A DNA stretch of 64,000 bases, from assembly GCF_002305875.1 (NCBI RefSeq), contig NZ_CP022098.1, positions 6,138,001 through 6,202,000 of the forward strand, read 5' to 3'. The notes beneath the pieces are model-generated. The model saw only the letters and a program-made list of their open reading frames with translations. It was not told the origin of the DNA and made no database searches. Below are positions 1 to 7,044 of the stretch, in pieces. The stretch comes from Cystobacter fuscus. GTDB lineage: Bacteria > Myxococcota > Myxococcia > Myxococcales > Myxococcaceae. A program made the translations under genes and the position numbers. Each line of letters starts with the position of its first letter. Positions within the stretch are counted from its first letter, which is position 1.

Positions 1-421
1 CCTCGCGACGCGAGAGCCCGATGGTGCCCGAGCATTCGCTGTTTCCCAGGCATCCCGCCTGGAGCAGATACATGCCGGAGGTGGCGGCCGTATAGGCGAG
101 CCAGGAGCCCAGTTGTTCGGGGTTGGCATCGTCATTCTCCGCCACCTCCGTCGAGTCTGGAGCGAAGAGCCGGAGGTAGGTATCACCCGAGGAGGCGCTG
201 CCCGTGATACCCCAGGTGCCAATCATGACCGTCTCGCCCGCGGCCACGAAGATGGGGATCCGGGCCGAGGTCGTCGTGTCCCGCGCGCTGTTGGTATTCG
301 CGGCCTGGAAGTCGTGGACCGCCAGCCGCTGCTCGCGAGTCTTCGGGGACGATGGTTCCATCGGTCCCCCGCACACGGTGCTCAGCAAGGACACTCCAAT
401 CTTTATCATACGGCATGCCAT
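1..421 (-). CDS. Secreted protein with PPC-like beta-sandwich, 3' end outside window
   Basis: The frame is open from ATG 421 to the window edge (about 140 codons seen), so the C-terminus is missing. A strong GGAGG lies 8 bases before the ATG. The N-terminus has a short hydrophobic stretch ending in LLSTVCGGP, which may be a weak lipobox, so export is likely. Residues 55-135 contain alternating beta-type segments with FVAAGETVMIGT, DTYLRLFAPDSTEV, ENDDAN and SGMYLLQAGC, the pattern of bacterial pre-peptidase C-terminal (PPC) domains that accompany secreted enzymes. The enzyme identity cannot be read from this part. The codon usage suits this frame better than the other open minus-strand frame (183-416). 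Confidence 0.6.
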   Translation of the reverse strand, partial: MACRMIKIGVSLLSTVCGGPMEPSSPKTREQRLAVHDFQAANTNSARDTTTSARIPIFVAAGETVMIGTWGITGSASSGDTYLRLFAPDSTEVAENDDANPEQLGSWLAYTAATSGMYLLQAGCLGNSECSGTIGLSRRE

Positions 422-495
422 CACCCCCCTCCAGTGATGAGAGATTTCAGGGTCTTCCCATATTGTGTCCATGGTGAGAACGGCAACCTCCCTTC

Positions 496-1134
496 TTACT
501 GGGGCGACGGGGCTCCACAAACACCAGCGACCAGTTCCCTGCGGAAGATCTCCTGGTCATTCCACGTGCATAGGACGCTGATATGTGTGTTCATGTCGGC
601 ATTGAGCTTGCAATTGTCGAACGCGGACTGACAGGTGATGCTGTTCGAGATGATGGCGGGTTGGAGTTCGGTGGGGGAGATGCAGGAGTAGAGCACCCGT
701 CTGCCAGTCCCCGACGTGGACTGGCACACCTCGGTGTTGCAGGCCCCCACCGAAATCTCCTTGCGATAGACGACCCGGTCATTCCACGTACAGTAGAAGC
801 TCAGGGATGGATTGGCCTTGGCATTGAGTTCGCACTTGCGGCGCGCGTCCTGGCAGGACACATTCTCGGCGATGATGAAGTTGTTCGAGTCCTCGCAGGT
901 ATATCCCTTGTAGGTCCCAGGACCCGTGGCATCCGCGCAAAAATCCGCGAGATGGGGGACCGTGGAAGTGGGGGTCTCCTGCGCCGAGGGCGGAGCCGAT
1001 TCCAGGAGGGCCGCGGTTCCATTCCCGCGCGGGATGTCGGCGGAATCGACAGCCGCTGACCCTCCGTTGGAACCACAACCCGACAGGAGTGCCACGCTCG
1101 GCAGAATCCTGATGACCTGATGCAGTCTCCGCAC
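496..1134 (-). CDS. Lipoprotein with two Cys-rich repeats (paralogue of 40729-41343)
   Basis: A 212-residue product from GTG 1134, chosen because GAGGAGGA sits 6 bases upstream and the lipoprotein leader ILPSVALLSGC follows directly; ATG 1138 is out of frame. After a low-complexity spacer come two repeats of about 65 residues. Each has a Cys near GTYKGYTC or RRVLYSC, then SC(Q)xA, a CxLNA motif, a (Y/L)CTWND motif, a (Y/F)R motif and a final GAC/GVC. The even number of conserved Cys suggests disulfides in an exported protein. The repeat is not a family I recognise. A homologous protein with the same two repeats lies at 40729-41343, and both genes have the palindrome GGACGAATTCGTCC upstream. 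Function unknown. Confidence 0.75.
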   Translation of the reverse strand: MRRLHQVIRILPSVALLSGCGSNGGSAAVDSADIPRGNGTAALLESAPPSAQETPTSTVPHLADFCADATGPGTYKGYTCEDSNNFIIAENVSCQDARRKCELNAKANPSLSFYCTWNDRVVYRKEISVGACNTEVCQSTSGTGRRVLYSCISPTELQPAIISNSITCQSAFDNCKLNADMNTHISVLCTWNDQEIFRRELVAGVCGAPSPQ

Positions 1135-1253
1135 ACATTCCTCCTCGCCTCGCGTTTGCAGGCGCGCTTTGGGGCCGCCCGCGGGGTCAGCATACGTGCG
1201 CCAATGGGTCCCTGAGGACTTCTTCGATGGAGGCCTCCCTGGGAGGGTGACCG

Positions 1254-1302
1254 TCTGGACGAATTCGTCCAGAGATCGGCGGGCGTGAGGACGAAACCGT
1301 CC
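1254..1302. promoter_or_regulatory. Two palindromic sites upstream of the Cys-repeat lipoprotein gene
   Basis: TCTGGACGAATTCGTCCAGA at 1254-1273 is a perfect 20-base palindrome. GGACGAAACCGTCC at 1289-1302 repeats its arms GGACG/CGTCC, centred 32 bases away, about three helical turns. They lie 120-170 bases before the GTG start of 496-1134. The core GGACGAATTCGTCC recurs before the paralogous gene (40559-40572). The arrangement suggests a dimeric regulator binding on one DNA face; the regulator is unknown. Confidence 0.5.
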
Positions 1303-1354
1303 AATGTCTCTCCAGCGCGCGCCGAGCCTGGGTCTTGGTGACGAACGGACTCGT

Positions 1355-4300
1355 TCAGGGAGAGATGGCAACCAGAGGAGCATCGCTGCCCAGGACGATG
1401 AAGGGGGCCCAGTCGTTGGGGTGGGGATGGGAAGCCCGAAGCGAGCGCATGGTCTCGCGCAGCGCGGAGGCGCGGCCCTGTCCGGCCATGAGGTGGAGGT
1501 AATAGGTCTCCATGAGCAGGCGGGTGGAGTCGTCGTTCACCTTCCAGAGACTCATGACGACTGTTTCCGCCCCGGCGACCACCAGGGCGCGGCGCAGGCC
1601 CTGAATCCCCTGGCCCAGGTGGACATCGCCTCGGCCGGTGTCGCAGGCGGAGAGGACGACGAGTTGGGTACCCCAGAGGTTGAGCCCGGCCATCTCCAGT
1701 GCGGTGACCAGGGCGGCGTGGTGCGTGGAGGAAGAGGAGGCGTCAGGCGCCGGGGCGCGAGCGCCCGCGAGGGCGAGGCCGGAGCGGAGCAGGGGTCCCG
1801 GGGAGCTGTGCATGGGACCGGGAGCCTCGACCTGGCCGACGGCGGGGGAGGCCGGGGGAGGGGCAGCGGAGGAGTCCTCGAGGAAGAAGCCGTGGGTGGC
1901 GAGGTGGAGGATGCCCGGGGTGGGAAGGCGGAGCAGTCGCTCCTTGGTGGCCTCGGAGCCGAGGAAGAGCTGGGCCTGGGGCAACAGGCGCTGAATGGCC
2001 AGGGCCTCCTGACGTGTGCCCGGCAGGGGGGGCCACACGCTACTGGCGAGGTTCGCGCGCACGGTGGAGAAGAAGCCCTCGAGGGAGGTAGGGGGCTCGA
2101 CCCGCGTGGGGGTGGGGCCGCCCGAGGAGGGCGCGGCGGGAGGCGAGGCCGTGAAATCCGGGTCGGCGAGGACGAAGACGGAGGAGCAGGGGGCCACACC
2201 CTGGGGACGCGGCAGCAGCTCCCTGCCGGAGGTGAGGTAGAGGAAGTCGAAGGTATCGAGGAGGAAGTCGTGGCCGTCGTGGAGGGCGGAGAAGGGGACG
2301 AGGCCCAGCTGGCCGTCGGGAGAGAGGAGGAGGCGGCGGGTGGAGCCCAGCAGGGGCATCAGGGGCTGGAAGGCGAGTTGGTGGAGTTGCTGGGCTGGGG
2401 CGAGGAAGGAGCTGTCGCGGTGAGCCAGGGCGTCGCGCAGGCGCGAGACGGCGCGGTCTATCGGAGCAGCAGGGCCCAGGTCCACGGCCTGGGTGGAGGC
2501 ATCGGGGAAGAGCACCAGCGCCAGGTAGCGGAGCTGATTGGGAGTGTTTGCCGGGGGCGTCCCGGGTGGGGGCTGGAATTCCGGAGCGGAGATGTCGCGG
2601 TAGGCCAGGGCGTCGCGTGAGGGCAGGGCGGCGTGGTCGAGGTCGCGGAGCTGCTCGGGAGTGCTTGCCGGCGGCGTCCCGGGTTTCGGGACGAGGGGAC
2701 TGTTCCTGTAGGCGATGAATTCGACGAGCGCGCCGTCCTTGGGGAGGGAGGCGGCGACGCGGTCGACAATCTCGGCGGGGAGAGGCAGGGCGGTGAGGGC
2801 GCGCAGGGGAGCGGAGCGTTTGGCGAGGTCCGCTTCGAGCGAGTCACCCTCGTCGGCCAGCGCCTTGAGGCGCAGTGGGTAGTCCTTGGGGGGGAGTGAG
2901 CCGGGGCCCACGAGCGAGAGGGTGGCCAGTTGGGTGCGAAGGCCCCGCAGCCGCTCGAAGGTGTCGCGGTCCTCGGCGCCCAAGCCGAGGTAGAGGGTGC
3001 GGGAGATGTGGGCCGTCTCCTCGACGGAGCGGCCCTTGAGGAGGAGAACGGCGCCGAGGGCCAAGCGTTGCACGCGGGCGTCCTCTAGGTATGCGCGCAG
3101 CAGGGAGTAGAGCATCTCCGCGGAAGCACGCACGTATTGGAGGAAACTGGAAAGGCGCGACTCGGAGAAGCCGAGAGCCTCCTGACGCAGGCGCTGCTCG
3201 GAAATGGAAAAGGCGCGCGTGTAGAGAGGCAGGGCGTCGGCGAGGCGGTGTTGGGCCTGGCGGAGTTGGGCGAGGTTGTGGAGCGAGGTGGCGACGCCGG
3301 GGTGGCGCTCGCCGAGGGCCGCCTCCCGGAGGGCGAGTGCGCGGAGGTAGAGGGGCTCGGCCCGGTCGTACAACCCCTGCTTATGGTAGAGGCTGGCGAG
3401 GTTGTGGAGCGAGGTGGCGACGCCGGGGTGGCGCTCGCCGAGGGCCGCCTCCCGGAGGGCGAGTGCGCGGAGGTAGAGGGGCTCGGCCCGGTCGTACAAC
3501 CCCTGCGCTCGGTAGAGGAGCGCGAGGTTGTTGAGGGTTTGGGCGACGCCGGGGTGGCGCTCACCGAGGGCGGCCTCCCGAAGGGCGAGCGCGCGGAGGT
3601 AGAGGGGTTCGGCCCGGTCGTACAACCCCTGCTTATGGTAGAGGAGCGCGAGGTTGTTGAGGGTTTGGGCGACGTCGGGGTGGCGCTCGCCGAGGGCCGC
3701 CTTCTGGAGGGCGAGTGCGCGGAGATAGAGGGGCTCGGCCCGGTCGTACAACCCCTGCTCATAGTAGAGGGCCGCGAGGTTGTTGAGCGAGGTGGCGACC
3801 TTGGGGTGGCGCTCGCCGAGGGCGGCCTCCCGAAGGGAGAGCGCGCGGAGGTAGAGGGGCTCGGCCCGGTCGTACAACCCCTGCTCATAGTAGAGGCCCG
3901 CGAGGTTGTTGAGCGAGGTGGCGACGTCAGGATGGCTCCCGCCGAGGGCCGCCTCCTGAAGGGTGAGTGCGCGGTGACAGAGGGGCTCGGCCCGGCCGTA
4001 CAACCCCTGCTCATGGTAGAGGAGCGCGAGGTTGTGGAGCGAGGTGGCGATGTCGGGGTGGCTCCCTCCGAGGGTGGCCTCCTGAAGGGTGAGTGCGCGG
4101 TGACAGAGGGGCTCGGCTCGGTCGTACAACCCCTGCGCTCGGTAGAGGCCCGCGAGGTTGTTGAGGGTTTGGGCGACGCCGGGATGGCGCTTGCCGAGGG
4201 CCGCCTCCCGAATGGCGAGCGCGCGGAGGTAGAGGGGCTCGGCCCGGCCGTACAACCCCTGCTTATCGTAGAGGAGCGCGAGGTTGTTGAGGGTTTGGGC

Positions 4301-5092
4301 GATGTCAGGATGGCTCCCGCCGAGGGCCGCCTCCTGAAGGGTGAGTGCGCGGTGACAGAGGGGCTCGGCCCGGCCGTACAACCCCTGCTCATGGTAGAGG
4401 AGCGCGAGGTTGTTGAGGGTTTGGGCGATGTCAGGATGGCGCTTGCCGAGGGCCGCCTCCCGAATGGCGAGCGCGCGGAGGTAGAGGGGTTCAGCTCGGT
4501 CGTACAACCCCTGCGCCAGGTAGAGGCTGGCGAGGCTGTTGAGGGTTTGGGCGAAGTCGGGGTGGCGCTCGCCGAGGGCGGCCTCCCGAAGGGCGAGCGC
4601 GCGGAGGAAGAGGGGCTCGGCCCGGTCGTACAACCCCTGTTCCCGGTAGAGGCTGGCGAGGTTGTGAAGGGTTTGGGCGACGTCGGGATGGCTCTCGCCG
4701 AGGGCGGCCTCCCGAAGGGAGAGCGCGCGGAGGTAGAGGGGCTCGGCCCGGTCATACAACCCCTGCGCCTGGTAGAGGATCGCGAGGTTGTTGAGCAAGG
4801 TGGCGACATTGGGGTGGCGCTCGCCAAGGGCCGCCTCATGAAGGGCGAGCGCGCGGAGGTAGAGGGGCTCGGCTCGGTCGTACAACCCCTGCTCCCGGTA
4901 GAGGAGCGCGAGGTTGTTGAGTGAGGTGGCGACGTCGGGATGGCGCTCGCCGAGGGCGGCCTCCTGAAGGGCGAGTGCGTGCTCGATCCGTATGCGGGCT
5001 TCGAGGTACCGGCCTGCGTTCTTGAGCTTCGTCGCCGCGTCAACGTTCGCCCGAGCTTCCACCAGCCGCGCATCCGGCTTCTTCTGGCCCAT
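1355..5092 (-). CDS. TPR-CHAT protease-like protein
   Basis: The product is 1245 residues from ATG 5092 (GGGGGAA just upstream). An ATG at 5125, overlapping the stop of the upstream HxlR gene as TAATG, would add 11 residues and couple translation. Residues about 40-640 hold 14 tandem 42-residue kinesin-light-chain-type TPRs (GLYDRAEPLYLRALALREAA..., ending NNLALLY). The C-terminal 300 residues form a CHAT caspase-like domain with both expected catalytic residues: His in HLATHG (about 1070) and Cys in VLSACDTG (about 1150). CHAT domains are clan CD cysteine proteases, and TPR-CHAT proteins can be activated through their repeats by partner molecules; the partner here is unknown. No CRISPR genes are nearby. 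The region before the CHAT core carries a small internal duplication. Confidence 0.9.
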   Translation of the reverse strand: MGQKKPDARLVEARANVDAATKLKNAGRYLEARIRIEHALALQEAALGERHPDVATSLNNLALLYREQGLYDRAEPLYLRALALHEAALGERHPNVATLLNNLAILYQAQGLYDRAEPLYLRALSLREAALGESHPDVAQTLHNLASLYREQGLYDRAEPLFLRALALREAALGERHPDFAQTLNSLASLYLAQGLYDRAEPLYLRALAIREAALGKRHPDIAQTLNNLALLYHEQGLYGRAEPLCHRALTLQEAALGGSHPDIAQTLNNLALLYDKQGLYGRAEPLYLRALAIREAALGKRHPGVAQTLNNLAGLYRAQGLYDRAEPLCHRALTLQEATLGGSHPDIATSLHNLALLYHEQGLYGRAEPLCHRALTLQEAALGGSHPDVATSLNNLAGLYYEQGLYDRAEPLYLRALSLREAALGERHPKVATSLNNLAALYYEQGLYDRAEPLYLRALALQKAALGERHPDVAQTLNNLALLYHKQGLYDRAEPLYLRALALREAALGERHPGVAQTLNNLALLYRAQGLYDRAEPLYLRALALREAALGERHPGVATSLHNLASLYHKQGLYDRAEPLYLRALALREAALGERHPGVATSLHNLAQLRQAQHRLADALPLYTRAFSISEQRLRQEALGFSESRLSSFLQYVRASAEMLYSLLRAYLEDARVQRLALGAVLLLKGRSVEETAHISRTLYLGLGAEDRDTFERLRGLRTQLATLSLVGPGSLPPKDYPLRLKALADEGDSLEADLAKRSAPLRALTALPLPAEIVDRVAASLPKDGALVEFIAYRNSPLVPKPGTPPASTPEQLRDLDHAALPSRDALAYRDISAPEFQPPPGTPPANTPNQLRYLALVLFPDASTQAVDLGPAAPIDRAVSRLRDALAHRDSSFLAPAQQLHQLAFQPLMPLLGSTRRLLLSPDGQLGLVPFSALHDGHDFLLDTFDFLYLTSGRELLPRPQGVAPCSSVFVLADPDFTASPPAAPSSGGPTPTRVEPPTSLEGFFSTVRANLASSVWPPLPGTRQEALAIQRLLPQAQLFLGSEATKERLLRLPTPGILHLATHGFFLEDSSAAPPPASPAVGQVEAPGPMHSSPGPLLRSGLALAGARAPAPDASSSSTHHAALVTALEMAGLNLWGTQLVVLSACDTGRGDVHLGQGIQGLRRALVVAGAETVVMSLWKVNDDSTRLLMETYYLHLMAGQGRASALRETMRSLRASHPHPNDWAPFIVLGSDAPLVAISP
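3250..4990 (-). repeat. Tandem 126-bp repeat array encoding TPRs
   Basis: About fourteen copies of a 126-base unit (42 codons) follow one another without spacers, differing at few positions. Each unit carries the words corresponding to GLYDRAEPLYLRAL and LGERHP. Two sub-types alternate: a YLRAL form and a CHRALTLQEAALGGSHPD form, the latter in units 6, 8 and 9. That interleaving suggests duplication of blocks larger than one unit. The high DNA identity makes copy-number change by recombination or assembly collapse plausible. Confidence 0.9.
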
Positions 5093-5124
5093 CTCTTCCC
5101 CCTGAAACTGCCACGTGACATACA

Positions 5125-5646
5125 TTACCGCTCGCGGCTCCTGCCCGGGCGTGCCCCGGTCTTCCGGGCGCGGATCTTCTCGAACGCGGCTTGGAGTTCC
5201 GCGATCACCGACCGTGCGGGCGCGGGCGCGTCGAGGTGCAGGGCCCGGAGTTCCGCCATGAAGGCCTCCCACAGGGGCGGGCCGCCTTCCGCCAACAGCC
5301 GCGCGCGGATCGCCAGCTCCTCGGTGACGGGAGTATGGCGCAGCCCCCAGGCCCCCATCTGGGCGAGCAACGGCACGAGCTGGATGGAGGGCTCGGTGAG
5401 GCTGTAGATGGCCTTCTGCCGGTGGGTGGGGTCATCGCGCTTGGACAGCAGACCCTCCTCGAGCAGATGCTTGAGGCGCGCGGCCAGGATGTTGGAGGCG
5501 ATGCCCTCCTCGGACTGGTTGAGCAGCTCCCGGAAATGCCGCCGGTTGCCGAACATGACGTCGCGGATGACGATCAGGCTCCAGCGATCTCCAAGCACTT
5601 CCAGCGTCAGATTGATGGGGCAGCCCGAGCGGCGCGCGCCTTCCAT
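5125..5646 (-). CDS. HxlR-family transcriptional regulator
   Basis: A 173-residue protein. Residues 8-100 match the HxlR winged helix: a conserved early Cys (SGCPINLTLEVLGDRWSLIVIRD), the FRELLNQ and ASNILAARLKHLLEEGLL segments, the wing KAIYSLTE, and LVPLLAQMGAWG. The tail after 110 is longer than in minimal HxlR proteins. It is transcribed divergently from the glutathione transferase at 5753, with 106 bases between them holding an inverted repeat, so that gene is its likely target. Its stop overlaps a possible ATG of the TPR-CHAT gene. Confidence 0.9.
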   Translation of the reverse strand: MEGARRSGCPINLTLEVLGDRWSLIVIRDVMFGNRRHFRELLNQSEEGIASNILAARLKHLLEEGLLSKRDDPTHRQKAIYSLTEPSIQLVPLLAQMGAWGLRHTPVTEELAIRARLLAEGGPPLWEAFMAELRALHLDAPAPARSVIAELQAAFEKIRARKTGARPGRSRER

Positions 5647-5664
5647 GGAATGGACTCCCGAGGA

Positions 5665-5713
5665 CTGCTTGCAAAATAGGAGCGGTTTCCCCTAGAACGC
5701 AACCGCTTGCGAA
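5665..5713. promoter_or_regulatory. Divergent HxlR/GST promoter region with inverted and direct repeats
   Basis: AGCGGTT (5681-5687) and AACCGCT (5701-5707) form an inverted repeat with a 13-base spacer. CTGCTTGCAAA (5665-5675) and CCGCTTGCGAA (5703-5713) form a direct repeat 38 bases apart. TTGCAA (5670) and TAGAAC (5693), 17 bases apart, give a moderate sigma-70-like promoter towards the transferase, and its spacer is where the inverted repeat lies. This would suit autoregulation by the HxlR dimer. Confidence 0.4.
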
Positions 5714-5752
5714 GTGAAAGCAGTCGAAGTGGCCCGGCCGGAGGAACCCTCG

Positions 5753-6406
5753 ATGACCCTGAAGCTCTACGCACACCCGTTCTCGTCCTACTGCCAGAAG
5801 GTACTGATCGCTCTCTACGAGAACGCCCTCCCGTTCGAGTGGCGCCGGGTCGACGAGCCCGGAGCGATGGAGGAGTTGGCGGAGCGCTGGCCGCTCAAGC
5901 GCTTCCCGGTGTTGGTGGACGAGGGCCGTACGGTGGCGGAGGCGAGCATCATCATCGAGCACCTGCAACTCCACCACCCGGGCCCGGTGCGGCTGATTCC
6001 CGAGGATCCACGGGCCGCGCTGGAGGTCCGGGCCCTGGATCGCTTCTTCGACAACTACGTGTCCACGCCGCAGCAGAAGATCGTGTTCAACCAACTCCGG
6101 CCCGAGGACAAGCGCGACCCCCAGGGGGTGGCGGAGGCACGGGCGCTGCTCGAGACGGCCTACGGCTGGCTGGACGGAGTGATGGTGAACCGGGAATGGG
6201 CGGCGGGCGGGGACTTCACCCTCGCGGACTGCGCCGCCGCGCCCTTCTTGTTCTACGCGGACTGGACGCATGCGATCGATGCACGCTTCGCCCACGTGCG
6301 CGCGTATCGCCAGCGACTGCTGGCCCGGCCGTCGTTCGCGCGCGCCGTGGATGAAGCACGACCCTACCGCCCCAACTTCCCGCTCGGCGCGCCGGACCGC
6401 GACTGA
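5753..6406 (+). CDS. Glutathione S-transferase family protein
   Basis: A 217-residue protein starting at ATG 5753 with GGAGGAAC upstream; an earlier in-frame GTG at 5714 lacks a ribosome site. The N-terminal thioredoxin-fold half begins MTLKLYAHPFSSYCQKV with Ser/Cys in the active-site turn, then KRFPVLVD and EASIIIEHL, the cis-Pro and glutathione-binding Glu-Ser positions. The C-terminal half is the all-helical GST domain with a DFTLADC(A)AAPFLF motif. It probably conjugates or reduces an electrophile in the cytoplasm; the substrate cannot be told. Divergent from the HxlR regulator. Confidence 0.9.
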   Translation: MTLKLYAHPFSSYCQKVLIALYENALPFEWRRVDEPGAMEELAERWPLKRFPVLVDEGRTVAEASIIIEHLQLHHPGPVRLIPEDPRAALEVRALDRFFDNYVSTPQQKIVFNQLRPEDKRDPQGVAEARALLETAYGWLDGVMVNREWAAGGDFTLADCAAAPFLFYADWTHAIDARFAHVRAYRQRLLARPSFARAVDEARPYRPNFPLGAPDRD

Positions 6407-6426
6407 TACGGCGGGCCGAGGAGGCG

Positions 6427-7044
6427 TCAGGGCACGGTGACGGTGCACCGTCCCTGGGCCCCCCGGGTGAGATCCTCCGCCAGGGAGAGCAGCAGGCCGC
6501 GCGTCAGCGCCGAGCGCTCCTCTTCCGTCTGCTCTCCCTGGGTGAGCCAGCGCGCCATGCGGCCCAGGCTCGCCGGTGTCACGACCTGGAGCCGCACCGA
6601 GACCTCCACCGACCACGGAGACTCGCCCGCGGGCTCCTCGGTGAGCGTCCACGCCACCCGCTCCAGCTCCAACACGCCCGGTCCCCCGGCCAGGGCCCGC
6701 CCATCCAACGCCCAGTGCTGCTCTCGCGCCGAGTACGCCAGCACCAGGGTCAGCCGCGCCGTCTCCACCCGCTCGGCGAACCACCACGGCCGGTGGCGCA
6801 GCAGCGTCAGCTCCACCTCCAACCGCCCCGCCAGTCCCAGCCGCATCAGCCGCTCCAACTCGGGCGCTACCAGCCCGAGCGCCTCGGACCGGGCCACCAC
6901 GCGCCGCCCGGCCCGCGTCGCCACGCAGTCCACCCGCGGGGCCTCCTCCGCTCCCGCGCTCGTGGCGAGCAGTCCCACCACCGCCAGCCCCACCCCGAAG
7001 AGCCCCTTACCGACGGTGTTCTTTCTCGAGCCCCTCGTGTTCAT
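6427..7044 (-). CDS. Exported DUF4390-like protein
   Basis: A 205-residue product from ATG 7044, which overlaps the TGA of the Omp85 gene as TGATG, so the two are translationally coupled. A signal peptide (about residues 12-34, ending TSAGAEEA) is followed by a beta-rich domain with SEALGLVAPELERLMRLGL, RLEVELTLLRHRPWW and WTLTEE segments. This arrangement and its position in an NtrY/NtrX-like locus fit DUF4390, a periplasmic family often found beside ntrY in other proteobacteria. Family membership is by pattern and context only; function unknown. Confidence 0.6.
   Translation of the reverse strand: MNTRGSRKNTVGKGLFGVGLAVVGLLATSAGAEEAPRVDCVATRAGRRVVARSEALGLVAPELERLMRLGLAGRLEVELTLLRHRPWWFAERVETARLTLVLAYSAREQHWALDGRALAGGPGVLELERVAWTLTEEPAGESPWSVEVSVRLQVVTPASLGRMARWLTQGEQTEEERSALTRGLLLSLAEDLTRGAQGRCTVTVP

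Noticed and set aside
1304-2620. Plus-strand frame of 438 codons
   Set aside because: Gly/Glu-rich antisense of the CHAT region with no ribosome site or domain.
3137-4924. Plus-strand open frame of about 595 codons over the TPR array
   Set aside because: Its repeated text is only the antisense translation of the 126-base TPR repeats; the minus-strand frame has the TPR and CHAT motifs.
3250-4990. Regular repeats resembling a CRISPR array
   Set aside because: The 126-base units are contiguous, coding and without unique spacers, and no cas genes are present.
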